A DNA stretch of 64,000 nucleotides from the NCBI RefSeq assembly GCF_038008325.1, contig NZ_JBBOYW010000001.1:2098001-2162000 (forward strand), read 5' to 3'. Below are positions 11,335 to 19,776 of the stretch, in pieces. Source of the DNA: Lysinibacillus sp. FSL K6-0232. GTDB taxonomy: Bacteria > Bacillota > Bacilli > Bacillales_A > Planococcaceae. The position numbers were made by a program, and so were the translations under genes. Under the pieces are notes generated by a model. That model saw only the letters and a program-made list of their open reading frames with translations. It was not told where the DNA came from and searched no databases. Position 1 is the stretch's first letter. The number at the start of each line of letters is the position of its first letter.

Positions 11335-12780
11335 TTCAATGATGAGCGCTGTATCTTTCACTTTATGATGTGTCAGCAAACTAACGCTGACAAAAATAAA
11401 CAAGGATGCCATAATTGGAATCGTCACTGTATGCATGCCGAAAATAGAAGGGTAGTATCGATCAATAACAATATATAAGGTCATTCCTGCAATCATGGAG
11501 GCAATTGCTCCATATTTATTTGCCTTTTTCCAATACAGCCCTAGCACAACCGACCATATAAAGACTGCCTCTAGCCCACCAAAGGCAAATAAATTTAGCC
11601 AAATTAAAAAGTCTGGTGGATTCAGCGCAAAGAGAATAACCGCTAAGCCAATCACCGTTGTAACGATAAAGCTTACCCGTTTAATCTCTGTATCGTTCGC
11701 TGCTGGTTTTATATAATTTAAATAAATATCCTTCACAACTGTTGAGCTCACAAGCATTAATAGCGCATTGACTGTTGACATTGTAGCCGCCATTGGTGCA
11801 GCTAGTACAATGCCCGCTAAAAATGGCGGTAGCACCTTTAATGTTAGTAATGGCATCACCTTATCGCCAATTTCAATCCCCGGTAAGACAGGTCTTGCTA
11901 AAACACCAATTAAGTGCATCCCAAACATAATTGTCCCTATGGCAACCGTGCCAATGAGAATCGCAAGGTGCATACTTTTTGAATCCTTGTAGCTCATCGC
12001 ACGTACAGCAATTTGCGGAAGCCCTACAACACCTACGCCAATTAAAATCCAAAATGTTGACACATAGAGCGGTGTTAAATCCCCCTCTGCCCCAAATGGT
12101 GATACAAAATTAGGGTTTTCAGCAACGAGTGAAGCCATAATATTGTCGATGCCACCCCCTGCCACAATGGTACCGATTAATAAAATAATTGTCCCAATCA
12201 CCATAATCGTACCCTGAACAGTGTCTGTTAAGGCAACAGCTCGAAAGCCGCCAATAATGACATAAACTAAAACAGAAATCGCAAAAATAAAAAGTGCCGC
12301 TGTGTAGCTTAAGCCTGTTAATGACTCAATTAAACGTGCCCCACCTACCCATTGCGCCATCATTGCGGAAAATAAAAAGACAATAATACTAATAGCCGAT
12401 ACGATCACAATGGTATGGCTTTGATAGCGCTCTCGTAAAAAGTCGATTAATGTAATGGCTTGATAGCGGCGAGCAATAATCGCAAATTTCTTCCCTAGTA
12501 TCATCAGCACAAAATAACCCGCAGGCAGCTGTGCCATTGCCAGCAATACCCAGCCAAGCCCTTTTGTATAAGCAACCCCAGGGCCTCCAATAAAGCTACT
12601 TGCACTGCCATAGGTCGCAATCATCGTCATCGCAAGGATAAAGCCGCCCATTTCACGGCCGCCAAGAAAATACTCCTGCAAAAAGGAATTGGAAGAGCGA
12701 ATATGCTGATTAGCCCAAATACCAATACCAAAAATAATTATCAAAAATAATACCAATGGAAACACAACTTGCCAATGCAT
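11332..12780 (-). CDS. panF: sodium/pantothenate symporter PanF
   Basis: A 482-residue sodium:solute symporter family protein with about 13 membrane segments. It has the SSS core ATYGSASSFIGGPGVAYTKG near residue 60 and a GGFRAVALTDTVQG stretch near residue 180, both typical of PanF. It takes up pantothenate with Na+. Its ATG overlaps the stop of the upstream 85-residue gene (TAATG). The same yhdT-panF pairing occurs in other bacteria, which supports the call. Confidence 0.9.
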   Translation of the reverse strand: MHWQVVFPLVLFLIIIFGIGIWANQHIRSSNSFLQEYFLGGREMGGFILAMTMIATYGSASSFIGGPGVAYTKGLGWVLLAMAQLPAGYFVLMILGKKFAIIARRYQAITLIDFLRERYQSHTIVIVSAISIIVFLFSAMMAQWVGGARLIESLTGLSYTAALFIFAISVLVYVIIGGFRAVALTDTVQGTIMVIGTIILLIGTIVAGGGIDNIMASLVAENPNFVSPFGAEGDLTPLYVSTFWILIGVGVVGLPQIAVRAMSYKDSKSMHLAILIGTVAIGTIMFGMHLIGVLARPVLPGIEIGDKVMPLLTLKVLPPFLAGIVLAAPMAATMSTVNALLMLVSSTVVKDIYLNYIKPAANDTEIKRVSFIVTTVIGLAVILFALNPPDFLIWLNLFAFGGLEAVFIWSVVLGLYWKKANKYGAIASMIAGMTLYIVIDRYYPSIFGMHTVTIPIMASLFIFVSVSLLTHHKVKDTALIIE

Positions 12781-13037
12781 TAGCGATCCTCCTCCCCAAA
12801 TGGAACCTCTTTAAAAAAGAGCTTCATCACAATCCAGATAAGCAGGATCATAAAGCCTGTCCCCGCAATACAGCTATAGAAAAACCATGCAGGAAATCCT
12901 AGGATATACGAATAATTTGCTGGATCACCTGCACCCAGCCCATACGCAAAGCCAAACCAAATGGCAAAATTAATGAGGACAAGTCCTATCCCAATAAGCG
13001 CCTCTTTATGCGCTATTCTAAAGCGTTGATCTTTCAC
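12780..13037 (-). CDS. yhdT: YhdT family (DUF997) small membrane protein
   Basis: An 85-residue protein with two hydrophobic segments (~13-33 and ~50-72) and the family stretch FAYGLGAGDP. It directly precedes panF with a one-base overlap (TAATG). YhdT-type proteins are regularly encoded next to panF and are presumed accessory to pantothenate uptake; no direct function is known. Confidence 0.85.
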   Translation of the reverse strand: MKDQRFRIAHKEALIGIGLVLINFAIWFGFAYGLGAGDPANYSYILGFPAWFFYSCIAGTGFMILLIWIVMKLFFKEVPFGEEDR

Positions 13038-13130
13038 ACAACAATCCTCCTAACCTCCTCTATTTTACTGATATGTTTGCCTGATGGGAAGCATTGTGTT
13101 TTCAGAGCTCCTATTCGGACGGATTGAGTC

Positions 13131-13200
13131 CTATCCGTCGATTTAGCATGGCTATCCGTCAGTTTCATAGTTCTATCCATCACTTTTGCATTTCTATCCA
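13131..13200. repeat. degenerate 21-bp tandem repeat, about four units
   Basis: CTATCC starts at 13131, 13152, 13173 and 13194, a spacing of exactly 21 nt each time. The repeats read CTATCCGTC, CTATCCGTC, CTATCCATC and CTATCCACG, and a weaker CTATTCGGAC lies at 13111. On the minus strand the period is seven codons, and an open frame there reads DR every seven residues. No gene is recognised; the role is unknown. Confidence 0.75.
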
Positions 13201-13206
13201 CGCCAT

Positions 13207-13242
13207 AAAAAACCCTAATTATCAAATAAATGATAATCAGGG
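13207..13242 (-). terminator. rho-independent terminator after ddh
   Basis: Minus strand: CCCTGATTATCA / TGATAATTAGGG (one mismatch) followed by TTTTTT. Confidence 0.85.
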
Positions 13243-13253
13243 CTCGTTGAGAG

Positions 13254-14234
13254 TTATAGTAATTCCTTGCGTAGTTCAGCTGCTGATTTTGGTGATAGCA
13301 GACCGAATGGGATATCGAATACTGTTTTCGCGCCCTTATCACCTGCTTGGCTTAGGCGATGTGCTGCACGTGCATAGGCTACTAATACACTAGATGTGAA
13401 GTTTGGATTACTTTCAAGCTTTAATGAGAATTCAAGAATTTGTTTATCGTTAGCGCCACTCTCACCGCTGCGAATAACGAAGCCACCATGCGGCATACCT
13501 GTATGATTTGCTTTAAACTCTTCTTCAGAAATAAAGTTGACTGTTGTGTTATACTCATCAAAGTAGTTTGGCATTGTCACAATTTCTTGCTCAACTTTTG
13601 CTGCATCTGCGCCTTCTTCTAGCACAACCCAGCATTCACGGGCATGTTTTTCACGTGTTGATAGCTCAGGGTTTTCACCGTTACGTACACGCTCTACAGC
13701 TTCTTTTATTGGTAATGTGTATTGAACAGCATTTTTAACACCTTCGATACGACGAACTGCATCAGAGTGCCCTTGGCTTAAGCCATCTCCCCAGAACGTA
13801 TATGTTGTACCAACTGGTAAGACAGATTCTCCTAGTAGGCGATTTAACGAGAATAAACCTGGGTCCCAACCCACTGAGATCACAGATACTTTCCCAGCTT
13901 GCTGTGCCGCTGCATCAACAGCCTCGAAAAATTCAGGAATTTTCGCATGTGTATCAAAGCTATCAATTGTATTAAACCATTGTGCAAAATGCGGACCTTG
14001 CTCTGGTAAATCTGTTGCAGAGCCACCACATAAAATCATAACATCAATGTCATTTTGGAATTTTTCTGCTTCATCTACTAAATATACACTAGCATTACTT
14101 GCTACGTTAACTGTTGAAGGATCACGGCGTGTAAACACCGCTACTAATTCCATATCTGGATTTTGTGAAATGGCATGCTCCACACCACGTCCTAAATTTC
14201 CATATCCTACAATACCTACTCGAATTGCACTCAT
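13254..14234 (-). CDS. ddh: meso-diaminopimelate D-dehydrogenase
   Basis: NADP-dependent enzyme for the one-step conversion of L-tetrahydrodipicolinate to meso-diaminopimelate, bypassing the acylase pathway to lysine. The 326-residue protein has the dinucleotide motif VGIVGYGNLGRG at the N terminus and the family stretches ILCGGSATDLPEQGP and SVGWDPGLFSLNR. This enzyme was classically studied from Bacillus (Lysinibacillus) sphaericus, which supports the genus assignment. It is monocistronic. A GTGAAAACCTTCAC inverted repeat at 14265-14278 lies upstream and may be an operator. Confidence 0.93.
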   Translation of the reverse strand: MSAIRVGIVGYGNLGRGVEHAISQNPDMELVAVFTRRDPSTVNVASNASVYLVDEAEKFQNDIDVMILCGGSATDLPEQGPHFAQWFNTIDSFDTHAKIPEFFEAVDAAAQQAGKVSVISVGWDPGLFSLNRLLGESVLPVGTTYTFWGDGLSQGHSDAVRRIEGVKNAVQYTLPIKEAVERVRNGENPELSTREKHARECWVVLEEGADAAKVEQEIVTMPNYFDEYNTTVNFISEEEFKANHTGMPHGGFVIRSGESGANDKQILEFSLKLESNPNFTSSVLVAYARAAHRLSQAGDKGAKTVFDIPFGLLSPKSAAELRKELL

Positions 14235-14491
14235 TCAAATTCCTCCTAACGATTTCGTGACTATGTGAAAACCTTCACGTTAAATCTACATACAATAATA
14301 CTTCGCGTTAGGAAAATTCACAATAGTTTGAGTACACTTTTTTTCAAGAATAGATATCCATTTTCTATGGTTTTCATCCCACAATTATATGAATGCGGTT
14401 ACATAAAGGTTTTGTTAAAATCTTGTAAATAACGGCTATTTTCACAAGCCTTCTTGTACAATAAAGATAACGACAAAAGGGGGCATGTTGA

Positions 14492-14704
14492 ATGAAAAGT
14501 AATGGTTATGTAACAAGCACAGCATTTGTACAAGGAGCACTACTTACATTCCATATGATACAAGCATATGGAGGCTGTTTACCCTTTAACGTTCTAAATC
14601 ATGAGGCACACTTTTACCGTAGCAACAAGGAAGTTACACGCTGGCTCATTAAAAAAAGTGAATATAATAAAGACCCGAACTATCCTCAAAGTTCGGGTCT
14701 TTAA
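14492..14704 (+). CDS. hypothetical protein, 70 residues
   Basis: Not recognised. AAAGGGGGCATGTTGA precedes the ATG, a convincing ribosome site. The product has one weakly hydrophobic N-terminal segment (TAFVQGALLTFHMIQAYGG) and a polar, charged C-terminal half. The last ten codons lie inside a strong hairpin terminator, so the C terminus is constrained by RNA structure. It stands alone between ddh (divergent) and a Crp-type regulator (convergent). Confidence 0.5.
   Translation: MKSNGYVTSTAFVQGALLTFHMIQAYGGCLPFNVLNHEAHFYRSNKEVTRWLIKKSEYNKDPNYPQSSGL
14668..14704. terminator. bidirectional terminator
   Basis: AAAGACCCGAACT / AGTTCGGGTCTTT, a perfect 13-bp stem with an 8-nt loop and A/T flanks on both strands. 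It serves the 70-residue gene and the convergent Crp-type gene. Confidence 0.85.
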
Positions 14705-14706
14705 CG

Positions 14707-15369
14707 CTACTGAATATCCTGCGCTAGCTGGGATAAACGCTTTTCGTCAATAATATAGTAACCCGCTTTTCGTTTTTCCAATATTCTTTCTTCGCAAAAC
14801 TGCGCTAATACATATAATAAATGACGGTAGGAAACACCTAAATATTCACAGATTTCCGTATGCTTTTCTTTATAGATGCCTTGCTCGGCAGATAATTGAA
14901 TAAAGGCAGCTAAACGATTTTCAAGTGGATAGGCTTGATTTTGTGTATATTTAGCCGTCATATTCGTTGCTTTTTCCCCTAAAAATAAACAAAGTCTACG
15001 TAAAAATAAAGCATCTGCAAGTAACTTTTCCTTACATGACTGACGAATAGAGTAACAAATGGTTGTTGCGACCGTTTGAATGCCCTTTGTGTACCTCGCC
15101 TCATTCAACAGCTCGATTTCCCCCATAAAAAGAGGTGCCTCTAAATAATCAATCAATGAAACCTTGCCATTTTTATGCGTCATATACAGCTTTGCCTTGC
15201 CCTCAACCATATAATACAATGTATCTGGAAAAGAGCCTTCCTGAAAAATCCATTCCCCTTTAGCAAATTGGCAAACCTCAAGGTATGGCTCAATATCAAA
15301 TGAAAAAAAATCATCAATGGGATACTTTTTTAAATAATCACTACGCGCCTTCCCTGTTAAAATATGCAT
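14707..15369 (-). CDS. Crp/Fnr-family transcriptional regulator (YeiL-like)
   Basis: A 220-residue regulator. Residues ~20-130 form the cyclic-nucleotide-binding-like beta roll (FAKGEWIFQEGSFPDTLYYM, GKAKLYM). Residues ~150-215 form a winged HTH (HTEICEYLGVSYRHLLYVLAQF). The open frame extends 13 codons upstream, but the Shine-Dalgarno GGAG lies inside that extension, so the ATG at 15369 is preferred. Length and layout match YeiL. It is divergent from an MFS gene with a palindromic site between them, which makes that gene its likely target. Confidence 0.85.
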   Translation of the reverse strand: MHILTGKARSDYLKKYPIDDFFSFDIEPYLEVCQFAKGEWIFQEGSFPDTLYYMVEGKAKLYMTHKNGKVSLIDYLEAPLFMGEIELLNEARYTKGIQTVATTICYSIRQSCKEKLLADALFLRRLCLFLGEKATNMTAKYTQNQAYPLENRLAAFIQLSAEQGIYKEKHTEICEYLGVSYRHLLYVLAQFCEERILEKRKAGYYIIDEKRLSQLAQDIQ

Positions 15370-15395
15370 TTTTTTATGCGCTCCTTCAAAAAATA

Positions 15396-15407
15396 TGAGA
15401 TATCTCA
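15396..15407. promoter_or_regulatory. palindromic Crp/Fnr-type operator
   Basis: TGAGATATCTCA is a perfect 12-bp palindrome (TGAGA-N2-TCTCA). Its centre (15401.5) lies about 41.5 bp upstream of the start expected from the -10 at 15431, the classic class-II activator position. Confidence 0.6.
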
Positions 15408-15427
15408 CATTATTGTAGCGATGAACG

Positions 15428-15436
15428 TGCTATGAT
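15428..15436 (+). promoter_or_regulatory. extended -10 promoter of the MFS gene
   Basis: TGCTATGAT is an extended -10. There is no good -35 at the 17-bp position (15408-15413), consistent with activator dependence. Confidence 0.5.
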
Positions 15437-15467
15437 TCAACATAGTTACTGGAGGTACGATAATTAT

Positions 15468-16619
15468 ATGAATCATCAACGATGGCTTTCTCAAAGTTTC
15501 TTTACCTTTTTTATGACATGGGGCATTTTCCTTCCCTATTGGACAGGCTGGCTTGTGGACGCTAAACAGTTAACAGTTTCTCAAGCAAGTGTTGTTATGG
15601 GCTGTGGCTTATTGGCACGTGCCATCTCGAATCTATTGCTCTTTCCTATGCTTGCAAAATATGTACATAATAAGCGTCTAATTACGATTTTAGCAATAGG
15701 CTCGCTACTAACGGCATTGCTTTATATCCCAAGCACTGGCTTTATCGCCTTATTAATCGTGACGATTTTATTTAGCACATTTTATCCAGCATTATTACCC
15801 GCTGTTGAAAGCAGTGCTGCAACGCTTGTCCAGCATAGCAATATTCACTATGGTAAGAGCCGCTCCTATGGCTCACTTGGCTTTGTTATCGCTGTATTAA
15901 TTATTAGCATGCTAACAGGTGCTTTTGGTAAAAATGCGATTTTTTGGAGCATGATTATTGGGCTAGCTGGTATGCTGTTAATGCAGCAATTGGCAACACC
16001 AAAGGAATTACTCACTGTGCCGACAAAGGAGCAGCGTGCTAAATCACTATCCATGAAAACATTATGGCAAATAAAAGGCTTCCCGCTTGTGCTATTGATT
16101 GTTATTTTATTGCAGGGAGCACATGCCTCTTACTATAGCTACGGTTATATTTATTTAGAGGATTTACAGGTAGACCCCTTCTATATGGGCATGATTATTA
16201 ATATCGCTGTTATTTGTGAAATTCTGTACTTTATGAAGGCTGATACAATATTGACAAAATGGCGCTCCTCATCTTTATTACTGCTGGCAGCGAGTGGCTC
16301 TTCCCTACGCTGGCTACTAATATTTATGTTTCCAAATGTTTGGGTTTTTATTGCTTCTCAAACATTGCACGCACTATCCTTTGCTCTTGCACACTTTGCC
16401 TTTATTCGCTATTTAACGCAAACCTTACCAAAGGAGCAAATTCCAAATGCACAGGGGCTTTACTCGGCATTAGCAATGGGCTTAAGCACAGCCATCTTAA
16501 CATTTTTAGGCGGCTATTTATATGAATTTTCCCCAGGTCTATCCTTTGCTGCCATGCTGATTTGTACTGTGCCAGCGATCGCCATTTTGCTGATAACACG
16601 TCAGAAATACCAATATTAA
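15468..16619 (+). CDS. MFS transporter, HcaT-like (phenylpropionate-permease-type)
   Basis: A 383-residue, about 12-helix major-facilitator protein of the MFS_1-like/HcaT group. It carries TWGIFLPYWTGWL in helix 1, a helix 4 region YPALLPAVESSA, and YGKSRSYGSLGF before helix 5, which is characteristic of this group. The frame opens 12 codons earlier, but GGAGG lies inside that stretch, so ATG 15468 is chosen. The substrate is unknown. It is transcribed from an activator-type promoter next to the Crp-like regulator and ends at a strong terminator. Confidence 0.82.
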   Translation: MNHQRWLSQSFFTFFMTWGIFLPYWTGWLVDAKQLTVSQASVVMGCGLLARAISNLLLFPMLAKYVHNKRLITILAIGSLLTALLYIPSTGFIALLIVTILFSTFYPALLPAVESSAATLVQHSNIHYGKSRSYGSLGFVIAVLIISMLTGAFGKNAIFWSMIIGLAGMLLMQQLATPKELLTVPTKEQRAKSLSMKTLWQIKGFPLVLLIVILLQGAHASYYSYGYIYLEDLQVDPFYMGMIINIAVICEILYFMKADTILTKWRSSSLLLLAASGSSLRWLLIFMFPNVWVFIASQTLHALSFALAHFAFIRYLTQTLPKEQIPNAQGLYSALAMGLSTAILTFLGGYLYEFSPGLSFAAMLICTVPAIAILLITRQKYQY

Positions 16620-16625
16620 TTAACG

Positions 16626-16653
16626 GCAGGTGAGTGCTCCTCACCTGCTTTTT
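16626..16653 (+). terminator. rho-independent terminator after the MFS gene
   Basis: GCAGGTGAG / CTCACCTGC with a TGCTC loop and TTTTT. It overlaps the 3' end of the convergent MocR-type gene. Confidence 0.85.
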
Positions 16654-18065
16654 ACATATGTATACAAAATAGCTAATCCCTCTCGCAATTCCTGATAGCT
16701 TGCATACGCATACGATAGTCGAATATGATGATGATCCTGAGGGTCATAAATATAGCCAGGATTGATTAAAACTTGTCGATGCAATAGCTTCATAAAAAAT
16801 TCTTTATCGACAATCGGCTCATGAAATTTCAGCCAAATATAAAAGCCGCCCTTTGGTGTTTGCCAGCTTGCCATATTCTTAAATTTTTCCTGTAAAATCT
16901 GTTCAACGAAGTGGGCGCGTGCCTGTAATTGCTGACGTAAAGCAACGAGATGCTGCTCATATTTGCCTGATTGCAGCCAATGCAGCACAATTTCCTGTGA
17001 AATCGCACTAGAGCCATAGTCCGTCTGCATTTTAATATCGGCTAGTCGTTCGATAACAGTTGTTGGTCCAATTAGCCAGCCGATACGCAGCCCAGGGCTT
17101 AATGTTTTGGAAACACTGCCAATATATAAAACTTGTCCACTGCTATCCATTGCCTTAATGGGTTGTGCTGTCGCCTCGAACAGCAATTCATCATAAACAG
17201 CATCTTCTATAATAGGAATCCGCGCTGCCTGACATGCCTCATAAAGCGTCCTTTTTTCCTGTGCTGTCCAGACAGCGCCTGTTGGGTTATGTAAGGTTGG
17301 AATCGTATAAAACACAGCCTGCTTTTTTCGTTTGCGTTGCGATAATGTTTGGGCGAGCTGATGATCACGTTGCACACCCACCATTTGCATACCAACTGAT
17401 TGAAAGGGATGAATCGAGTTTAAATAAGAGGTCGATTCCTGAAATACAATAGACCCTTGCTCTAACAAACCAACCGCAATTAACTGCAAAGCCTGAAGCG
17501 CGCCTGATACAATGCAGACGTTTTGAGGCTCGGCAGTAATACCTCTTTTTTGAACATGCTTACAAATAGCTGCACGAAGCTTGGCATTGCCCTGTGGTGA
17601 TGAATAGCCGAGTGCTTTTGGCTGAAATAATAGCTCTTGCAGTGATGCTTCCATTTCCTTAATTGGCAGTAAGCTTGGTGCTAGCTCTCCTGTCCCTAAG
17701 CGAATCATATCATCACGCTGCTCATAGTCATTGATTAATTGAATCGTATGGTAATTGGGCTTATGGATGCTTGTTTCAATATAGGTTTGCCAATTAGGCT
17801 GTGTTTGTTGGATTAATGCATGCCAAGAATTATGTGTAACATAAATACCTGAGCCTACTTTTGCCTCAAGAATGCCCATTGCCTTTAATTCCTCCAAAGC
17901 CTGTTGAACCGTGCTGCGATTCACACCAAACTGTAGCGCTAGCTGTCGTTGCGTAGGTAGCTTTGTGCCTGCCACCCAATCGCCTCGTTCCACCTGTGCT
18001 GTTACCCATTGGATAATTTGCTGCTGCAATGTAGTATCACTTTGTCGATTTGGCTGCCAGCTCAT
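16641..18065 (-). CDS. MocR/PdxR-type regulator (GntR HTH fused to class-I aminotransferase)
   Basis: A 474-residue fusion. Residues ~1-75 are a GntR winged HTH (GTKLPTQRQLALQFGVNRSTV). Residues ~110-470 are a fold-type-I PLP aminotransferase-like domain with HNPTGAVW, the DAVYDEL aspartate region and the PLP lysine in YIGSVSKTLSPGLRIGW. These proteins use PLP chemistry as a sensor and rarely catalyse transamination (family knowledge). The start ATG 18065 lies 8 nt after GAAGGG; upstream in-frame starts are worse. It is divergent from a LysE-type exporter, its probable target. Confidence 0.88.
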   Translation of the reverse strand: MSWQPNRQSDTTLQQQIIQWVTAQVERGDWVAGTKLPTQRQLALQFGVNRSTVQQALEELKAMGILEAKVGSGIYVTHNSWHALIQQTQPNWQTYIETSIHKPNYHTIQLINDYEQRDDMIRLGTGELAPSLLPIKEMEASLQELLFQPKALGYSSPQGNAKLRAAICKHVQKRGITAEPQNVCIVSGALQALQLIAVGLLEQGSIVFQESTSYLNSIHPFQSVGMQMVGVQRDHQLAQTLSQRKRKKQAVFYTIPTLHNPTGAVWTAQEKRTLYEACQAARIPIIEDAVYDELLFEATAQPIKAMDSSGQVLYIGSVSKTLSPGLRIGWLIGPTTVIERLADIKMQTDYGSSAISQEIVLHWLQSGKYEQHLVALRQQLQARAHFVEQILQEKFKNMASWQTPKGGFYIWLKFHEPIVDKEFFMKLLHRQVLINPGYIYDPQDHHHIRLSYAYASYQELREGLAILYTYVKSR

Positions 18066-18083
18066 ATGCATCACCCTTCATCT

Positions 18084-18116
18084 CAAAAAATTGGATGGGT
18101 CAAAAGCCATCCAATT
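18084..18116 (-). promoter_or_regulatory. inverted repeat in the MocR leader: operator or attenuator
   Basis: AATTGGATGG (18089-18098) and CCATCCAATT (18107-18116) are exact complements around an 8-nt loop. On the minus strand the second arm runs into TTTTTT, just 19 nt before the MocR start codon. It thus looks like an intrinsic terminator inside the leader, but could equally be a binding site for the regulator. Confidence 0.5.
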
Positions 18117-18174
18117 GGTCGTTTTCTTTTAGTTATACCATATCTACAATTAACAATGAAAGGAGGGATTGTTG

Positions 18175-18777
18175 TTGGAAGCATTTTTTCATGGAATGAT
18201 TTTAGCATTTGGGCTTATTTTGCCATTAGGCGTACAAAATGTATTTGTTTTCTCTCAGGGTGCTACACAGCCCAATTTATTTCGCGCTCTGCCAGCAAGT
18301 ATTACAGCTGCGATTTGCGATACAGTGCTTATTCTGCTTGCGGTATTCGGTCTGTCATTAATTGTCCTACAATTTGAATGGCTACGTATTTCCTTAATAG
18401 TTGTTGGTATTATGTTTTTACTTTATATAGGCTATACGATCTGGCGTGCAAATCCAGCCACAACAGATAACAATGAAGCATTGCCGATGAAAAAGCAAAT
18501 TATCTTTGCGCTTTCGGTATCGTTATTGAATCCACACGCTATTTTAGATACAGTTGGTGTCATTGGGACAAGCGCATTAAAATATAACGGTGTAGAGCAG
18601 CTTATTTTCACTACTGCCTGTGTATTAATTTCTTGGCTATGGTTTTTTGGGCTTACGATTACAGGAGCATCCATTAAAAAATTGGATGGCTCTGGCAAGC
18701 TAATGCTTATTTTTAATAAATGCTCAGCCATTTTTATTTGGGCAACAGCACTCTATCTTGCGAGTGGTTTACGATAA
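18175..18777 (+). CDS. LysE-family amino-acid exporter
   Basis: A 200-residue, six-helix LysE/ArgO-type exporter. It has the signature LPLGVQNVFVFSQG near the N terminus and the conserved SVSLLNPHAILDT in the middle. Three consecutive TTG codons (18169, 18172, 18175) follow AGGAGGG; the third gives the best 7-nt spacing. The likely substrate is a basic amino acid (family knowledge), not provable here. The adjacent divergent MocR-type gene is its probable regulator. Confidence 0.85.
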   Translation: MEAFFHGMILAFGLILPLGVQNVFVFSQGATQPNLFRALPASITAAICDTVLILLAVFGLSLIVLQFEWLRISLIVVGIMFLLYIGYTIWRANPATTDNNEALPMKKQIIFALSVSLLNPHAILDTVGVIGTSALKYNGVEQLIFTTACVLISWLWFFGLTITGASIKKLDGSGKLMLIFNKCSAIFIWATALYLASGLR

Positions 18778-18809
18778 AAAAGCTAGACATTCCATAATAG
18801 AATGTCTAG
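18777..18809 (-). terminator. terminator after the sigma-factor operon
   Basis: Perfect CTAGACATTC / GAATGTCTAG stem. The T run follows only on the minus strand (CTTTTTTA), so it terminates the operon to its right. Confidence 0.8.
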
Positions 18810-18816
18810 TCCACTA

Positions 18817-19776
18817 TTATTTACCTTCTTCCACTATCCTTATCCCCAAGTTATCTTTAAAATCAATAAAAGCCTGAGAGCCATCGCCTGCAATTGTCTT
18901 GTTATGTTGCACCTCTACCCGATCACCAATGGATAATGTTTTAGGCGCATTGACCAAAGGAAACCATGTACCATTAGTATGCTTTTCCACAATTTCCTCT
19001 ACGGACAATTTTGCGATATCACTTGGAAATGCACCTGATACGACTAAAAATTCATGCTCCTTTAACGCTACGACCATACCACTTCTTGTAAAAACCCATT
19101 GACCATCCTTCTCAGATATTTTATATTTCTCTCGCAAAGCGGCAATTTCCTGCTGATAATGCTGCTCCAAGTAGTTCATTGCCTCCTGTTCAACAAACCA
19201 CCTACGAATCGGGTCACTTGTATTGGGATAATCAGCTTTCGTCACATCCCATAATAACTCGCCTGTAGCAATTTTATAGGCAATCGGCTTCAGATAGCTT
19301 TCGATAAATTCCTCCTGTGATAATTGCAGCATGGCTAAACGCTCACTCAGTGTCGGTGCACCCTCGTAAAATAGCGCCTTTAATTCTTCTAATTTCGTAG
19401 CTATCTGTTCCTGTGTGGGCACTAGCCCTTTTGATTGTGCATAGGCAAAGGAGGATTCGATAGAAAGGAAGCTATCAAAGCTAGTTTTATACAGACGATT
19501 TTTGCCATTCATTTCAGCATCGCTTTGTAACGATAGCTCTAATATTTTTTCATCCAGTATAGGTGCCATCTGTGAAGCCTGCTGCTGGGCATCCCTGTAT
19601 TGCATATAAATAAATAATCCAATACAAATGCTTATCACTGCTGTTAGTACACGATATTGCCAGCGTTTAGATGGTTTTTTGGTATGTCGTTGCTCCAAAT
19701 GCTGTACAACATTTGCCATAACACGCTTCTTACTTGCAGATAAATCCCTGATTACCCTGACATCTACTTTACTCAT
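18817..19776 (-). CDS. membrane-anchored partner of the ECF sigma factor (putative anti-sigma)
   Basis: A 319-residue single-pass protein. The cytosolic basic N terminus (residues 1-42) is followed by one membrane segment (RVLTAVISICIGLFIYM) and a large extracytoplasmic part. That part has a helical region (~70-200, with IATKLEELKALF and LAMLQLSQEEFIESYLKPIA) that recalls SurA/PrsA N-terminal chaperone helices, and a beta-rich C-terminal end. It overlaps the sigma gene by 8 nt. Topology and linkage suggest an anti-sigma factor; no classic ZAS zinc motif is present, so this is inference. Confidence 0.6.
   Translation of the reverse strand: MSKVDVRVIRDLSASKKRVMANVVQHLEQRHTKKPSKRWQYRVLTAVISICIGLFIYMQYRDAQQQASQMAPILDEKILELSLQSDAEMNGKNRLYKTSFDSFLSIESSFAYAQSKGLVPTQEQIATKLEELKALFYEGAPTLSERLAMLQLSQEEFIESYLKPIAYKIATGELLWDVTKADYPNTSDPIRRWFVEQEAMNYLEQHYQQEIAALREKYKISEKDGQWVFTRSGMVVALKEHEFLVVSGAFPSDIAKLSVEEIVEKHTNGTWFPLVNAPKTLSIGDRVEVQHNKTIAGDGSQAFIDFKDNLGIRIVEEGK

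Noticed and set aside
13034..13342. 102-codon minus-strand frame covering the 21-bp repeats
   Set aside because: It overlaps the ddh 3' end and its terminator, and the periodic DR pattern follows from the DNA repeat; no ribosome site.
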